Assembly (NCBI GenBank): GCA_900546495.1
Contig: URDN01000006.1
Span: forward strand, 26,198-90,197
Source of the DNA: an uncultured Lachnospiraceae bacterium
GTDB lineage: Bacteria; Bacillota; Clostridia; Lachnospirales; Lachnospiraceae
Reading direction: 5' to 3'
DNA length: 64,000 nt
Shown here: positions 8,409-17,499 of the stretch, in pieces
Layout: each line of letters begins with the position of its first letter
Position numbering within the stretch: position 1 is the stretch's first letter
Program-made: the position numbers and the translations under genes
Notes under the pieces: generated by a model
The model's database searches: none
The model's input: only the letters and a program-made list of their open reading frames with translations
What the model was told of the DNA's origin: nothing

Positions 8409-8471
8409 GCGACGTTAAATAGTGTCGCGGCTCTTGTCTGATGGTTGCGATGTATTTGATGTCGCTTTTTT
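8409..8471 (+). terminator. Terminator with a possible alternative upstream pairing
   Basis: The hairpin GCGA...TCGC at 8447-8465 is followed by six T (8466-8471). Upstream, GCGAC (8409-8413) can pair either with GTCGC at 8424-8428 or with GTCGC at 8461-8465, which is the terminator's own 3' arm. It probably ends the preceding gene, but it could be a switch. Apart from this and a promoter, the 8328-8632 gap shows nothing else. Confidence 0.55.
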
Positions 8472-8511
8472 GTTATGAAGTGTAAAAAAAGTATAAATTG
8501 CATCAAAGCAG

Positions 8512-8540
8512 TTGAGCTGCCAACCAGTTTACGGTAAAAT
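8512..8540 (+). promoter_or_regulatory. Candidate promoter of the RND exporter gene
   Basis: TTGAGC and TAAAAT with a 17-bp spacer lie about 90 nt before the RND start codon. Confidence 0.5.
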
Positions 8541-8632
8541 ATTTCGATAGTATGGGAAAAATCTGCATTCACATTCGACGGCATGACAGATTTCTGAGAG
8601 GAAAATTTATAGTAACAGAAAGAAGGAAAGAA

Positions 8633-11600
8633 ATGTCAAAATTTAGCGTTAAGAAACCCTATACCGTATTTGTGGCGGTGGTGATCTGCCTGATCCTTGG
8701 CGTGGTAAGTTTTACCAGAATGTCTACGGATCTGTTACCGGAGTTTTCATTGCCCTACGTTGTGGTGGTGACGACTTATCCGGGGGCTTCGCCGGACAAA
8801 ATCGAGAGTACGGTGACGGAACCATTGGAATCCGGACTTGGAACGGTTAATGGTGTGGAAAATGTTACAAGTACTTCCAATGAAAACTATTGTACGGTTA
8901 TGTTGGAGTTCGCAGAGGATACAAATATGGACAGCGCCATGGTAAAATTATCCAATGCATTAGATTTGATTACATTGCCGGATGGTGTCGGAAAGCCGAT
9001 GATCATGGAAATGTCCATGGATATGCTTCCAGTCATTTACGCCAGCGTGGATTATGATGGAAAAGATATCTACGAACTCAGTGATTTTGTGGAAAACACC
9101 GTTGTTCCGACCATGGAGCGCCAGAATGGTGTGGCCAGTGTCGATACAACCGGAGCCATCGAGAAAACAGTAGAGATTCGTTTGAATCAGGAAAAAATCG
9201 ATGCGCTGAATGATAAACTGGCGGGGCATGTGGACGATCAGCTTGCAGATGCAAAGTCTCAGATTGACGATGCAAAGAGTCAGATGAACAGTGCAAAAGC
9301 GCAGCTGGAGAGTTCCAAAAAGGAACTGGAAGATAAGCAGAATGCTACCTCCGGTGAACTGGCGCGGAGCAGTAAGGCAGTAGATGCGGCAGTGGCCACA
9401 CAGTCTGCATATAATGCGCAGCTTGCAGGTCTGCAGGCTTCTAAAATGGCACTGGAGACAGAGAAAAAAGCGTATGATGATGCCGGCGTTGAGGCACAGT
9501 ATCAGCAGGTAAATGAAAGTTTTGCCTCTATGCAGAAAATGGCAGCAGGCTATGGCATGGATGCTTCCGTTTATCCGACGGATATTTCCGACGCATTGAA
9601 AAATCCGGAGAAATTAGAAGCATTAACTGCTTTTATGAAACAGATTGGTCAGTCAGATGCAGCGACATCACTGACAGCAGACAATTTGAAACAGATGGAT
9701 CAGATCGTAAATACCCGTCTGCCGCAGATTAACACAGAATTAGCAAACTTGGAAGTTGAGATTCAGGCGGCACAGGCTATCGTGGATCAGGTCAACGAGC
9801 AGGTGAAAGCAGCGACAGACAATTACGAAGCGCTGGAATCCGGAAAGATTTCCGCAGCTGTTGGTTTCAGCACCGGTGCGGCTCAGATCGCAGATGGAGA
9901 AGCAGCATTGGAATCTAATCAGGAAAAATTAGATGATGCGCAGACTTCCTACGAGCAGGGCAGAGATACGGCGTTGAAAAATGCAAATCTTGATTCTTTA
10001 TTAAGTCTGGATACCTTATCCCAGCTGTTGTCTGCACAAAACTTTGCAATGCCAGCGGGAACTATTTATCAGGGAGAGGATCAGTATCTGTTGAAAGTCG
10101 GTGATGAATACGCTTCCGATGGAGAGTTGGAATCTTCCGTACTTTGCAATATTGATGGACTGGGGGATGTGCATGTGTCTGATGTGGCAGATGTCACATG
10201 GATTGATAATGCCGGAGATGCTTATGCGAAGGTAAACGGGCGTGACGGAATCGTTCTTTCTATTTCAAAATCAAGTACGGCGGGAACTGCTGATGTATCG
10301 GATACCTGTAACGCAGCAATCAGCCAGCTGGAAAAAGATTTTGACGGACTTCATATTACAAGTCTGATGGATCAGGGAGATTACATAGATCTGATCGTAC
10401 AAAATGTATTGTCAAACCTGATCGTAGGTGCGATTCTTGCAATCATCGTGCTTGCAACTTTCCTGCGCTCCATCAAACCGACGATTGTCGTGGCATTCAG
10501 TATCCCGTTGAGTGTACTGGCGGCAATTGTGCTGATGTATTTCAGCGGCGTGACCTTAAACCTGATTTCCCTGTCGGGATTGGCGTTGGGAATCGGTATG
10601 CTGGTGGATAATTCCATTGTTGTTATTGAAAATATTTACCGTCTGCGCGGACTTGGCGTACCATCAGCCCGGGCAGCAGTTATGGGTGCAAAACAGGTGG
10701 CAGGTGCCATTGCATCTTCCACCTTGACAACCATTTGTGTATTTTTGCCGATCATTTTTGTTAACGGTCTTGTGCGTGAATTATTTGTCGATCTGGCGCT
10801 GACCATTGCATACAGCCTGGTTGCGAGTCTGTTGATCGCGCTGACGGTTGTTCCGGCAATGAGCTCCACCATGTTGCGAAATACAGAACCGAAACAGCAG
10901 AAATTATTAAATAAAGTACTGAATATATATGAAAAAGTATTGCGTTTCTGTCTGCGCAGAAAATTTGTACCACTGCTTATTGCAGTCATTTTGCTGGCAG
11001 GATGTGCATATAAGGCAGTAAACACCGGTATGATTCTGTTCCCGACCATGGGTGGTGACCAGATGTCTGTAACAATGGAGGCAGATGAGGATCTGACCGA
11101 TGAGGAAACATTTGCACTGGCAGATCAGGCTATGGAAAACATGACTGCTATTGACGGTGTCACTTACGTCGGAATGATTTCCGGTTCTTCCGGTGCGTCC
11201 GAAAGTGCATCTTCTATGATGATGAGCAGCGGTGGTACACACAACCTGAACGTATTTATATTATTGGATGAAAAAACTGCCAGGGACAACAGTTCGGTGG
11301 CAAAACAGCTGGAAAAAATCTGCAAAGATCTGAAATTTAAAGATTACAGTGTATCGACATCTAATATGGATATGTCCTCTTATATGGCCAGCGGACTTAC
11401 TGTGAATATTTACGGAAGTGATACCGATCAATTGCTTAAAATCAGCAATGACGTGATGGATATTGTATCTGACGTAAAAGGATTTACAAAAGTGACCAAT
11501 GGACAGGAGAGCGGAGATAAGACCATTCAGCTGACCATTGACAAAAACAAAGCCGCAGAACAGGGGCTGACGGTGGCACAGATTTATCAGGAACTTGCCG

Positions 11601-12523
11601 GAAATCTGACCACGGAAAAAACAGCAACGACCCTGACCATGGACGGCAAACAGTATGATGTGGAGATTGTCAATGAAAATGATGCGGTAGATGTGGATTC
11701 TCTGATGAATTATGAGTTTTCGGTGGATAAACAGAAAGCTGACGGAACCACAGAGACAGAAACTCATAAACTCAGCGAGTTTGCAACCATGAGCGAAGGA
11801 GTCAGTCTTGCTTCGATTAAAAGAGATAATCAGAAAACATACATCAGCGTGACTGCAGAAACGGAAGATGGTTATAATACCACATTATTGTCCCGTACCC
11901 TGCAGGATAAACTGGATGGCTATGAACTGCCGGAAGGCTACAGTCTGGAGATTGCCGGTGAAAGTACTGAGGTTATGAATGCCATGAATGATATTTTCCT
12001 GATGATCGGACTGGCGATTGCCTTTATTTACCTGATCATGGTGGCACAGTTCCAGAGCCTGTTATCTCCGTTTATCGTCATCTTTACGATTCCATTGGCC
12101 TTTACCGGTGGTTTACTGGGACTTTTTATCGGCAGACAGGAAATCTCACTGACTGCCATGATGGGATTCCTGATGCTGGCGGGTGTCATTGTAAATAATG
12201 GTATCGTGTTTGTGGATTATGCGAATCAGTTGCGTATGGGCGGCATGGAAAAACAGGAGGCTCTGGTAGAGACCGGAAGAACCCGTATGCGTCCGATTTT
12301 GATGACCATGTTGACAACTGTACTGGCAATGTGTACCATGGTATTTAGCACCGATGCAGCGGCAGAAATGAGCCGTGGTATGGCGATCGTTGTAATTGGC
12401 GGACTGCTGTATGCCACACTTATGACACTGTTTGTAGTTCCGGTACTGTACGACATTTTATTCCGCAGAGAAGTGAAAAAAGTAGATATTGGCGACGAAG
12501 AACTTTTAGACGAGAAATTATAA
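8633..12523 (+). CDS. RND-family exporter (AcrB/SwrC-like) with coiled-coil insertion
   Basis: A 1296-residue polytopic efflux pump of the HAE-RND superfamily, driven by proton or cation flux. The architecture is TM1 near residues 10-28, a large extracytoplasmic domain, a TM2-6 block (LSGLALGIGMLVDNSIVVIENI), a second extracytoplasmic domain, and a last TM block (LAGVIVNNGIVFVDYANQL). Residues ~195-450 are an Ala/Gln/Lys-rich coiled coil (DAKSQIDDAKSQ, QLESSKKELED) inserted in the first loop, which makes the protein longer than the usual ~1040. No membrane-fusion or outer-membrane gene is nearby, as expected for a Gram-positive cell; the insertion may replace an adaptor. ATG 8633 has AAGGAAAG upstream; the frame is open back to 8552 without a good start. 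Substrate unknown. Confidence 0.88.
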   Translation: MSKFSVKKPYTVFVAVVICLILGVVSFTRMSTDLLPEFSLPYVVVVTTYPGASPDKIESTVTEPLESGLGTVNGVENVTSTSNENYCTVMLEFAEDTNMDSAMVKLSNALDLITLPDGVGKPMIMEMSMDMLPVIYASVDYDGKDIYELSDFVENTVVPTMERQNGVASVDTTGAIEKTVEIRLNQEKIDALNDKLAGHVDDQLADAKSQIDDAKSQMNSAKAQLESSKKELEDKQNATSGELARSSKAVDAAVATQSAYNAQLAGLQASKMALETEKKAYDDAGVEAQYQQVNESFASMQKMAAGYGMDASVYPTDISDALKNPEKLEALTAFMKQIGQSDAATSLTADNLKQMDQIVNTRLPQINTELANLEVEIQAAQAIVDQVNEQVKAATDNYEALESGKISAAVGFSTGAAQIADGEAALESNQEKLDDAQTSYEQGRDTALKNANLDSLLSLDTLSQLLSAQNFAMPAGTIYQGEDQYLLKVGDEYASDGELESSVLCNIDGLGDVHVSDVADVTWIDNAGDAYAKVNGRDGIVLSISKSSTAGTADVSDTCNAAISQLEKDFDGLHITSLMDQGDYIDLIVQNVLSNLIVGAILAIIVLATFLRSIKPTIVVAFSIPLSVLAAIVLMYFSGVTLNLISLSGLALGIGMLVDNSIVVIENIYRLRGLGVPSARAAVMGAKQVAGAIASSTLTTICVFLPIIFVNGLVRELFVDLALTIAYSLVASLLIALTVVPAMSSTMLRNTEPKQQKLLNKVLNIYEKVLRFCLRRKFVPLLIAVILLAGCAYKAVNTGMILFPTMGGDQMSVTMEADEDLTDEETFALADQAMENMTAIDGVTYVGMISGSSGASESASSMMMSSGGTHNLNVFILLDEKTARDNSSVAKQLEKICKDLKFKDYSVSTSNMDMSSYMASGLTVNIYGSDTDQLLKISNDVMDIVSDVKGFTKVTNGQESGDKTIQLTIDKNKAAEQGLTVAQIYQELAGNLTTEKTATTLTMDGKQYDVEIVNENDAVDVDSLMNYEFSVDKQKADGTTETETHKLSEFATMSEGVSLASIKRDNQKTYISVTAETEDGYNTTLLSRTLQDKLDGYELPEGYSLEIAGESTEVMNAMNDIFLMIGLAIAFIYLIMVAQFQSLLSPFIVIFTIPLAFTGGLLGLFIGRQEISLTAMMGFLMLAGVIVNNGIVFVDYANQLRMGGMEKQEALVETGRTRMRPILMTMLTTVLAMCTMVFSTDAAAEMSRGMAIVVIGGLLYATLMTLFVVPVLYDILFRREVKKVDIGDEELLDEKL

Positions 12524-12674
12524 ATCAGGCAGATGTCTCTCTACGAATGAAAGCGTAAAATGACGGAATTTTACAAGATAAGAGACTATCTCATTCAGAG
12601 TAATCGTATCTAAAAGCAATATAATAAATAATAAGCTTATTCTTCTGAATATTTTATGGAAAGAAGGAATCGAT

Positions 12675-13154
12675 TTGGGAAAAGAAGCAAAAACAAATGC
12701 CATGCGTATGCTGGATAAAAAGAAGATCTCATACGAGGCACTGACTTACGAAGTAGACGAATTTATTGACGGTATGCACTGCGCTGAGATCACCGGCGCA
12801 CCGGTGGATGCATCTTACAAGACTTTGGTCATGCAGGGCAAAAGCAAACAATACTATGTATTTGTAATTCCAATCGCATGCGAAGTAGATCTGAAAAAAG
12901 CAGCCCGTTCTGTTGGTGAAAAATCTGTGGAAATGATCCATGTGAAAGATATCACAAAAATCACCGGTTACGTGCGTGGTGGATGTTCCCCGCTGGGAAT
13001 GAAAAAATTATTCCCGACAGTAATTGACGAAAGCGCAAAAAAATTTACAGAAATTTATGTCAGTGGCGGCCGGATCGGACTTACGTTAAAAATGAGTCCG
13101 CAGGATTTAGCTGATGTAACAAATGCACAGCTTGCTGATATTCAGGCAGAGTAA
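12675..13154 (+). CDS. ybaK: Cys-tRNA(Pro)/Cys-tRNA deacylase, YbaK/EbsC family
   Basis: A 159-residue aminoacyl-tRNA editing protein that hydrolyses Cys wrongly attached to tRNA-Pro in the cytoplasm. Recognisable are the YbaK core with Lys in YKTLVMQG, the segment IPIACEVDLKKAARSVGEK, and the C-terminal GGCSPLGMKKLFPTVID. The start is TTG at 12675, supported by AAGAAGG 7 nt upstream and by the family's usual N-terminus (KTNAMRMLDKKKISYE). It is monocistronic, 151 nt after the RND gene; that gap holds only a small GTAAAAT/ATTTTAC hairpin (12557-12576) without a T-run. Confidence 0.88.
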   Translation: MGKEAKTNAMRMLDKKKISYEALTYEVDEFIDGMHCAEITGAPVDASYKTLVMQGKSKQYYVFVIPIACEVDLKKAARSVGEKSVEMIHVKDITKITGYVRGGCSPLGMKKLFPTVIDESAKKFTEIYVSGGRIGLTLKMSPQDLADVTNAQLADIQAE

Positions 13155-13276
13155 ATAGTAAGCGCTGAAAAGCATTCAATCACAAAAGCGAACTGACGGA
13201 AGAAAAGTTTTGGGATATAGAAATAGCTTTATTAAAAAATAGTCTGCCTTCTGGGTGGACTTGAGAGGAGGACAAA

Positions 13277-13867
13277 ATGTCTGAATTATTTCAAAAAATT
13301 AAAAAAGAATCTATGATCACATCCATCATCTGTATCGTATTTGGCGTGATGTTCTGTATCTGGCCGGGAACGATCCTTGTTACCTTGTGCCGTATTGCGG
13401 GCTTTGTATTATTAGCAGCAGGAATCGTATTGCTGATTCAGGGAATTCGTATTCAGGAAATGCTGGGACGTTCCGTATGGTTACTTCCGGCAGTGGTTTG
13501 TGTAGTCATTGGCATCTGGATTCTGGCAAGACCGGGCGTATTTGTATCATTGATCCCGATTCTGATCGGTGTCATGCTGGCTTATCATGGAGTGAAAGAT
13601 TTGATCTTCTCTCTGGAAGTGAAAAAGGGCAACAGTCCGCGCTGGTGGATTGGATTTCTGGTAGCAATCGCAACCATTATCATTGGCGTAATCCTGATGC
13701 TTCATACCTGGCTGGCTCTGGAAATTGGGATGATGGCAGTCGGTATTATCCTGATCTATGATGGTATCAGCGGACTGTGGCTGAATGGTCGTGCTGGCAG
13801 AGCATACAAAAACTATCATAATCCTGAAGATGATATCATTGACGTAGATTATAAGGAAGAAGATTAG
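13277..13867 (+). CDS. HdeD-like DUF308 membrane protein
   Basis: A 196-residue protein with about six hydrophobic segments arranged as three similar pairs, ending in an acidic cytoplasmic tail (DDIIDVDYKEED). This fits the DUF308/HdeD family, known for acid-stress membrane proteins in enterobacteria; the function in Clostridia is not known. GAGAGGAGG precedes the ATG. The following small gene starts 6 nt after its stop, so the two are probably co-transcribed. Confidence 0.75.
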   Translation: MSELFQKIKKESMITSIICIVFGVMFCIWPGTILVTLCRIAGFVLLAAGIVLLIQGIRIQEMLGRSVWLLPAVVCVVIGIWILARPGVFVSLIPILIGVMLAYHGVKDLIFSLEVKKGNSPRWWIGFLVAIATIIIGVILMLHTWLALEIGMMAVGIILIYDGISGLWLNGRAGRAYKNYHNPEDDIIDVDYKEED

Positions 13868-13872
13868 TCATT

Positions 13873-14103
13873 ATGCGAAGAATGGAATTTAAAATGGAGC
13901 GGACAGGATTGTTGGAAGTGGGCGATGTACTTCCGGTGACAGAGAGCAAATTGCCAAACTCATGGTATTATACACTGGGCAGGGCTTACGCCATGTCTGC
14001 CAATTACGAATTTCGTGAACGCCTGAAATCACGAGAAGGAACTGTCGTAGAGGTAAAAGAAACCCCAAAAGGCTACTATGTAATCGTAGAGTTTGATGAG
14101 TAG
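13873..14103 (+). CDS. Small conserved-looking hypothetical protein
   Basis: A 76-residue soluble protein I do not recognise. It has a basic N-terminus (MRRMEFKMERTG), a middle with SWYYTLGRAYAMSANYEFRERLKSR, and a C-terminal beta-like stretch (GTVVEVKETPKGYYVIVEFDE). There are no Cys residues or membrane segments. The ATG at 13873 has no strong ribosome binding site (GAAGAAG within the previous gene's end), suggesting translational coupling to the DUF308 gene 6 nt upstream. Codon use is like its neighbours. Confidence 0.65.
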   Translation: MRRMEFKMERTGLLEVGDVLPVTESKLPNSWYYTLGRAYAMSANYEFRERLKSREGTVVEVKETPKGYYVIVEFDE

Positions 14104-14215
14104 ATATATTACGACATGAAAGGAATGTATATTGTTAGAGAAAATCATGCAGTTACTTTTTCGAAATCATAATTTTGCGACAACGTAAATTTTGGAAGAT
14201 TTCACAACGTAAATA

Positions 14216-14286
14216 AGCCGGGGAGTCAGAAACTAATACAAGCGTGCGTCTTAGCGCGCGGTATTCTTTTCTGATTCCCCGGCTTT
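14216..14286 (+). terminator. Terminator with long two-part hairpin
   Basis: AGCCGGGGA / TCCCCGGCT closes a long stem that continues through GTCAGAA / TTCTGA and an inner GC-rich hairpin (GCGTGC...GCGCGC), then TTT. It ends the DUF308 operon. The rest of the 14104-14372 gap is unremarkable except for a repeated ACAACGTAAAT. Confidence 0.8.
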
Positions 14287-14372
14287 CATTAAATAACCGT
14301 TTAGCCAACTTGCTATTTTTCAAAAAATGAAATACACTGTATATATTTAAAGATAGAAAAGAGGAGAACCAC

Positions 14373-15302
14373 ATGTCGGTTGTAGCCACCAGCGTATTTT
14401 TATTATTCGCCCTGATTGTTCTGGGTTTCCTATTAGGAAAACGAAACATCATACATAAAGAAAGCATTCCGGATTTTTCCGCTTTGGTTTTAAAAGTAAC
14501 CATGCCGGTGACTGTCTTTTGCTCCATTATTGATCAGGACAGATCACAGCTGTTTGCTTACGGAATCCAGACCTTTGTAACAATCATTCTGTTACATCTG
14601 TGCGCTTTCCTGATCGGATTGTTGTTGGTAAAGGTCATGAAAGTCGCAGATTCGGATCAGGGTGTGTGGATTTACTGCATGCTGTTTTCAAACAACGGCT
14701 TCATGGGAATCCCACTTGCGTTATCCATCTTTGGCGGCAAAGGAATGTTCCTGATGGCACTTGGAAATGTGGTCAGCAATTTTCTGATCTTTTCCGTTGG
14801 AATCAAATTACTCACATGGAAATATCCGATCAAAGAAAAATTAAGTATCCGAAAAATGGTACTCAACAATATTAATATCGCAGTAATCCTTGGATTTATT
14901 GTATGTATCCTTCAGATCCCAATGCCGGATATAATCGGAAAATTACTGGCATATCTGTCCGATATTACAAGCGGAATGTCTATGCTTGTAGTTGGACTTT
15001 CTCTTTCCAGACTTCCGGTCAAAGCCGTTTTCCAGGATCGGAAGATGATCATTCTGACGCTGATCAAACAGATTGCATTTCCGTTGCTGATTCTTGGAAT
15101 GTTACGGATCGTTCCGGTTACATTGGATGATACATTAAAAAATGTCATGATCCTGACCGCTGCCCTTCCGGCTTCTTCGGCACAGTCCATGATCACGGAA
15201 CAGTATGGAACAAATACAACGGGAGCCGGTCGGTCCGTATTTATGACAACCTTATTCAGTGTGATCACGGTTCCGCTGATTATGATGATTGCTTTTGCCT
15301 GA
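14373..15302 (+). CDS. AEC-family (auxin efflux carrier-like) transporter
   Basis: A 309-residue membrane protein with about ten hydrophobic segments. The N-terminal half (GFLLGKRNIIHKESIPDFSALVLKVTMPVTVFCSI) and the C-terminal half (ILTAALPASSAQSMITEQYG) match the Mem_trans / AEC family, whose bacterial members export or take up organic acids such as malate. GAGGAG precedes ATG 14373. It stands alone between a strong terminator and the pyrG leader. The substrate cannot be told. Confidence 0.85.
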   Translation: MSVVATSVFLLFALIVLGFLLGKRNIIHKESIPDFSALVLKVTMPVTVFCSIIDQDRSQLFAYGIQTFVTIILLHLCAFLIGLLLVKVMKVADSDQGVWIYCMLFSNNGFMGIPLALSIFGGKGMFLMALGNVVSNFLIFSVGIKLLTWKYPIKEKLSIRKMVLNNINIAVILGFIVCILQIPMPDIIGKLLAYLSDITSGMSMLVVGLSLSRLPVKAVFQDRKMIILTLIKQIAFPLLILGMLRIVPVTLDDTLKNVMILTAALPASSAQSMITEQYGTNTTGAGRSVFMTTLFSVITVPLIMMIAFA

Positions 15303-15445
15303 GTATATATTAGACGAAAAATGATTTTTTCATAGGAGATGAGCAATAATTTTATATCGTTCTATTGAAAAAATGTCATGCAGAGTTTTCAAATTTAGAC
15401 AAAATGACAGATTTAGAGAAATCTCATTGATCGATGAAAAAAAAG

Positions 15446-15474
15446 TAGATTTCTGTCGCCAGAGGTTGTATAAT
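15446..15474 (+). promoter_or_regulatory. Candidate pyrG promoter
   Basis: TATAAT at 15469-15474 with a poor -35 (TAGATT) 17 bp upstream. The ~130-nt leader has one hairpin (ATCTC...GAGAT, 15494-15525) with no T-run, so the CTP-sensing terminator known from Bacillus pyrG is not seen. Nothing else is evident in the 15303-15609 gap. Confidence 0.45.
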
Positions 15475-15609
15475 AAAACCTGTATGTAATTTCATCTCTG
15501 ATTGAGTTCACACTCAGCCTGAGATCAAACACTTTACCAAAATTACAGTGAATGAAGTAGAATAAAAATCCCATTTGAGGAGATAAAATAAACACAGGAG
15601 GAAGAAACA

Positions 15610-17217
15610 ATGGCAGTAAAATATGTATTTGTTACCGGCGGAGTAGTATCCGGACTTGGAAAGGGAATCACTGCCGCATCACTTGGCCGTCTGTTAAAAG
15701 CACGCGGATACAAAGTGACCATGCAGAAATTTGACCCATATATCAATATTGATCCGGGAACTATGAACCCGATTCAGCACGGCGAGGTTTTCGTTACCGA
15801 GGACGGTGCTGAGACAGATCTGGATCTGGGACATTACGAGCGTTTTATCGACGAGAATCTGAGCAAGAGCTCAAACGTGACAACCGGAAAGGTATACTGG
15901 TCTGTATTGCAGAAAGAGCGCCGCGGTGATTACGGCGGAGGAACTGTACAGGTAATCCCGCACATCACAAATGAGATCAAGAGCCGTTTCTTCCGTGATT
16001 TTACAACCGAAGAGACACAGATTGCCATCATCGAGGTTGGTGGAACTGTCGGTGATATCGAGAGTCAGCCGTTCCTTGAGGCAATTCGTCAGTTCCAGCA
16101 TGAAGTTGGACATGAGAATGCGATCCTGATTCATGTAACTCTGATCCCGTACCTGTCCGCTTCCGGAGAGTTAAAGACAAAACCGACTCAGGCAAGCGTA
16201 AAAGAGTTACAGGGAATGGGAATTCAGCCGGACATCATCGTATGCCGTACCGAGCATGAACTGGATCGCCAGATTCGTGACAAGATTGCATTATTCTGTA
16301 ATGTACCAAAAAAATGTGTACTGCAGAATCTGGATGTAGAATATTTATATGAAGCTCCGCTTGCAATGGAGAAAGAAAATCTGGCTCAGGTTGCATGTGA
16401 ATGTCTGAAACTGGATTGTCCGGAACCGGATCTGACAGACTGGATCGACATGGTACAGGCTCTGCGTAATCCGAATAAAGAAGTGGAAATTGCACTGGTT
16501 GGTAAATACATCCAGTTACATGATGCCTATATTTCTGTTGTAGAGGCATTAAAACATGGTGGAATTTTCCAGCATGCAACCGTAAATATCAAATGGGTTG
16601 ATTCTGAGGAGCTGAACGAGGAGAATGTAGCAGAAGTCCTTGGCGATGTACAGGGAATTCTTGTGCCGGGCGGATTTGGTGATCGTGGAATTGACGGAAA
16701 AATCACTGCCATCAAATATGCAAGAGAGAACAATGTACCGTTTCTTGGTCTCTGCCTTGGCATGCAGCTTTCCATCGTTGAGTATGCACGTCATATCTGC
16801 GGCCTGGAAGATGCACACAGTATCGAACTGGATCCGAATACAAGCGCACCGGTAATCGCACTGATGCCGGATCAGAACGGAGTAGAGGATATCGGTGGTA
16901 CCCTGCGTCTTGGATCTTATCCTTGTGTGCTTGCAAAAGACAGCAAAGCATATGAATTATACGGCACAGAGACGATCCATGAGCGTCATCGTCATCGTTA
17001 CGAGGTCAACAATGATTACCGTGCAATCCTGACAGAGCATGGAATGGAACTTAGCGGTCTTTCCCCGGACGGAAGAATCGTAGAGATGATCGAGATTCCG
17101 ACACATCCGTGGTTTGTAGCTACACAGGCACATCCGGAGCTGAAATCCAGACCGAACCGCCCACATCCGTTATTCAAAGGTTTTGTGGAAGCTGCTATTG
17201 AGTATAAAAATAAATAA
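15610..17217 (+). CDS. pyrG: CTP synthase
   Basis: A 535-residue enzyme that makes CTP from UTP, ATP and glutamine, the last step of pyrimidine nucleotide synthesis. The N-terminal amidoligase domain starts with [16 protein letters not shown] (P-loop) and has [13 protein letters not shown] and [11 protein letters not shown]; the C-terminal class I glutamine amidotransferase has the nucleophile Cys382 in LGLCLGMQ and the HPE of [11 protein letters not shown]. Length is normal. CACAGGAGGAAG precedes the ATG. It is monocistronic between its own promoter and a strong terminator. Confidence 0.97.
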   Translation: MAVKYVFVTGGVVSGLGKGITAASLGRLLKARGYKVTMQKFDPYINIDPGTMNPIQHGEVFVTEDGAETDLDLGHYERFIDENLSKSSNVTTGKVYWSVLQKERRGDYGGGTVQVIPHITNEIKSRFFRDFTTEETQIAIIEVGGTVGDIESQPFLEAIRQFQHEVGHENAILIHVTLIPYLSASGELKTKPTQASVKELQGMGIQPDIIVCRTEHELDRQIRDKIALFCNVPKKCVLQNLDVEYLYEAPLAMEKENLAQVACECLKLDCPEPDLTDWIDMVQALRNPNKEVEIALVGKYIQLHDAYISVVEALKHGGIFQHATVNIKWVDSEELNEENVAEVLGDVQGILVPGGFGDRGIDGKITAIKYARENNVPFLGLCLGMQLSIVEYARHICGLEDAHSIELDPNTSAPVIALMPDQNGVEDIGGTLRLGSYPCVLAKDSKAYELYGTETIHERHRHRYEVNNDYRAILTEHGMELSGLSPDGRIVEMIEIPTHPWFVATQAHPELKSRPNRPHPLFKGFVEAAIEYKNK

Positions 17218-17236
17218 TACTGATTGATTCAGTGCC

Positions 17237-17279
17237 AGAAGTCCCGGATAGGAAGTTGTCGTATCCGGGACTTCTTTTA
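17237..17279 (+). terminator. Terminator of pyrG
   Basis: AGAAGTCCCGGATA / TATCCGGGACTTCT is a 14-bp perfect stem with an 11-nt loop, followed by TTTT, 19 nt after the stop. Confidence 0.93.
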
Positions 17280-17321
17280 TAAATATTTTATAAAAATCAA
17301 GAAAAGTTCACGATTATATTA

Positions 17322-17350
17322 TTGATTTCTATACAAAATAACCATATAAT
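17322..17350 (+). promoter_or_regulatory. Promoter of ftsH
   Basis: TTGATT and TATAAT with a 17-bp spacer, about 150 nt upstream of the ftsH start codon. The leader contains CCCGGTTTGA / TCAGAACCGGG, a likely hairpin. Confidence 0.75.
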
Positions 17351-17499
17351 AAGACAATGCAGGTCAGACATTTTTGAACTATGAGATACGGGCTTGCACA
17401 GGGGAAATCAGAGAAAGGATTGTGTATACGGTTTCTTCCCGGTTTGACAGGTGGAACTGTTGGATCAGAACCGGGCATACACAGGAATGAGAGATAAGA

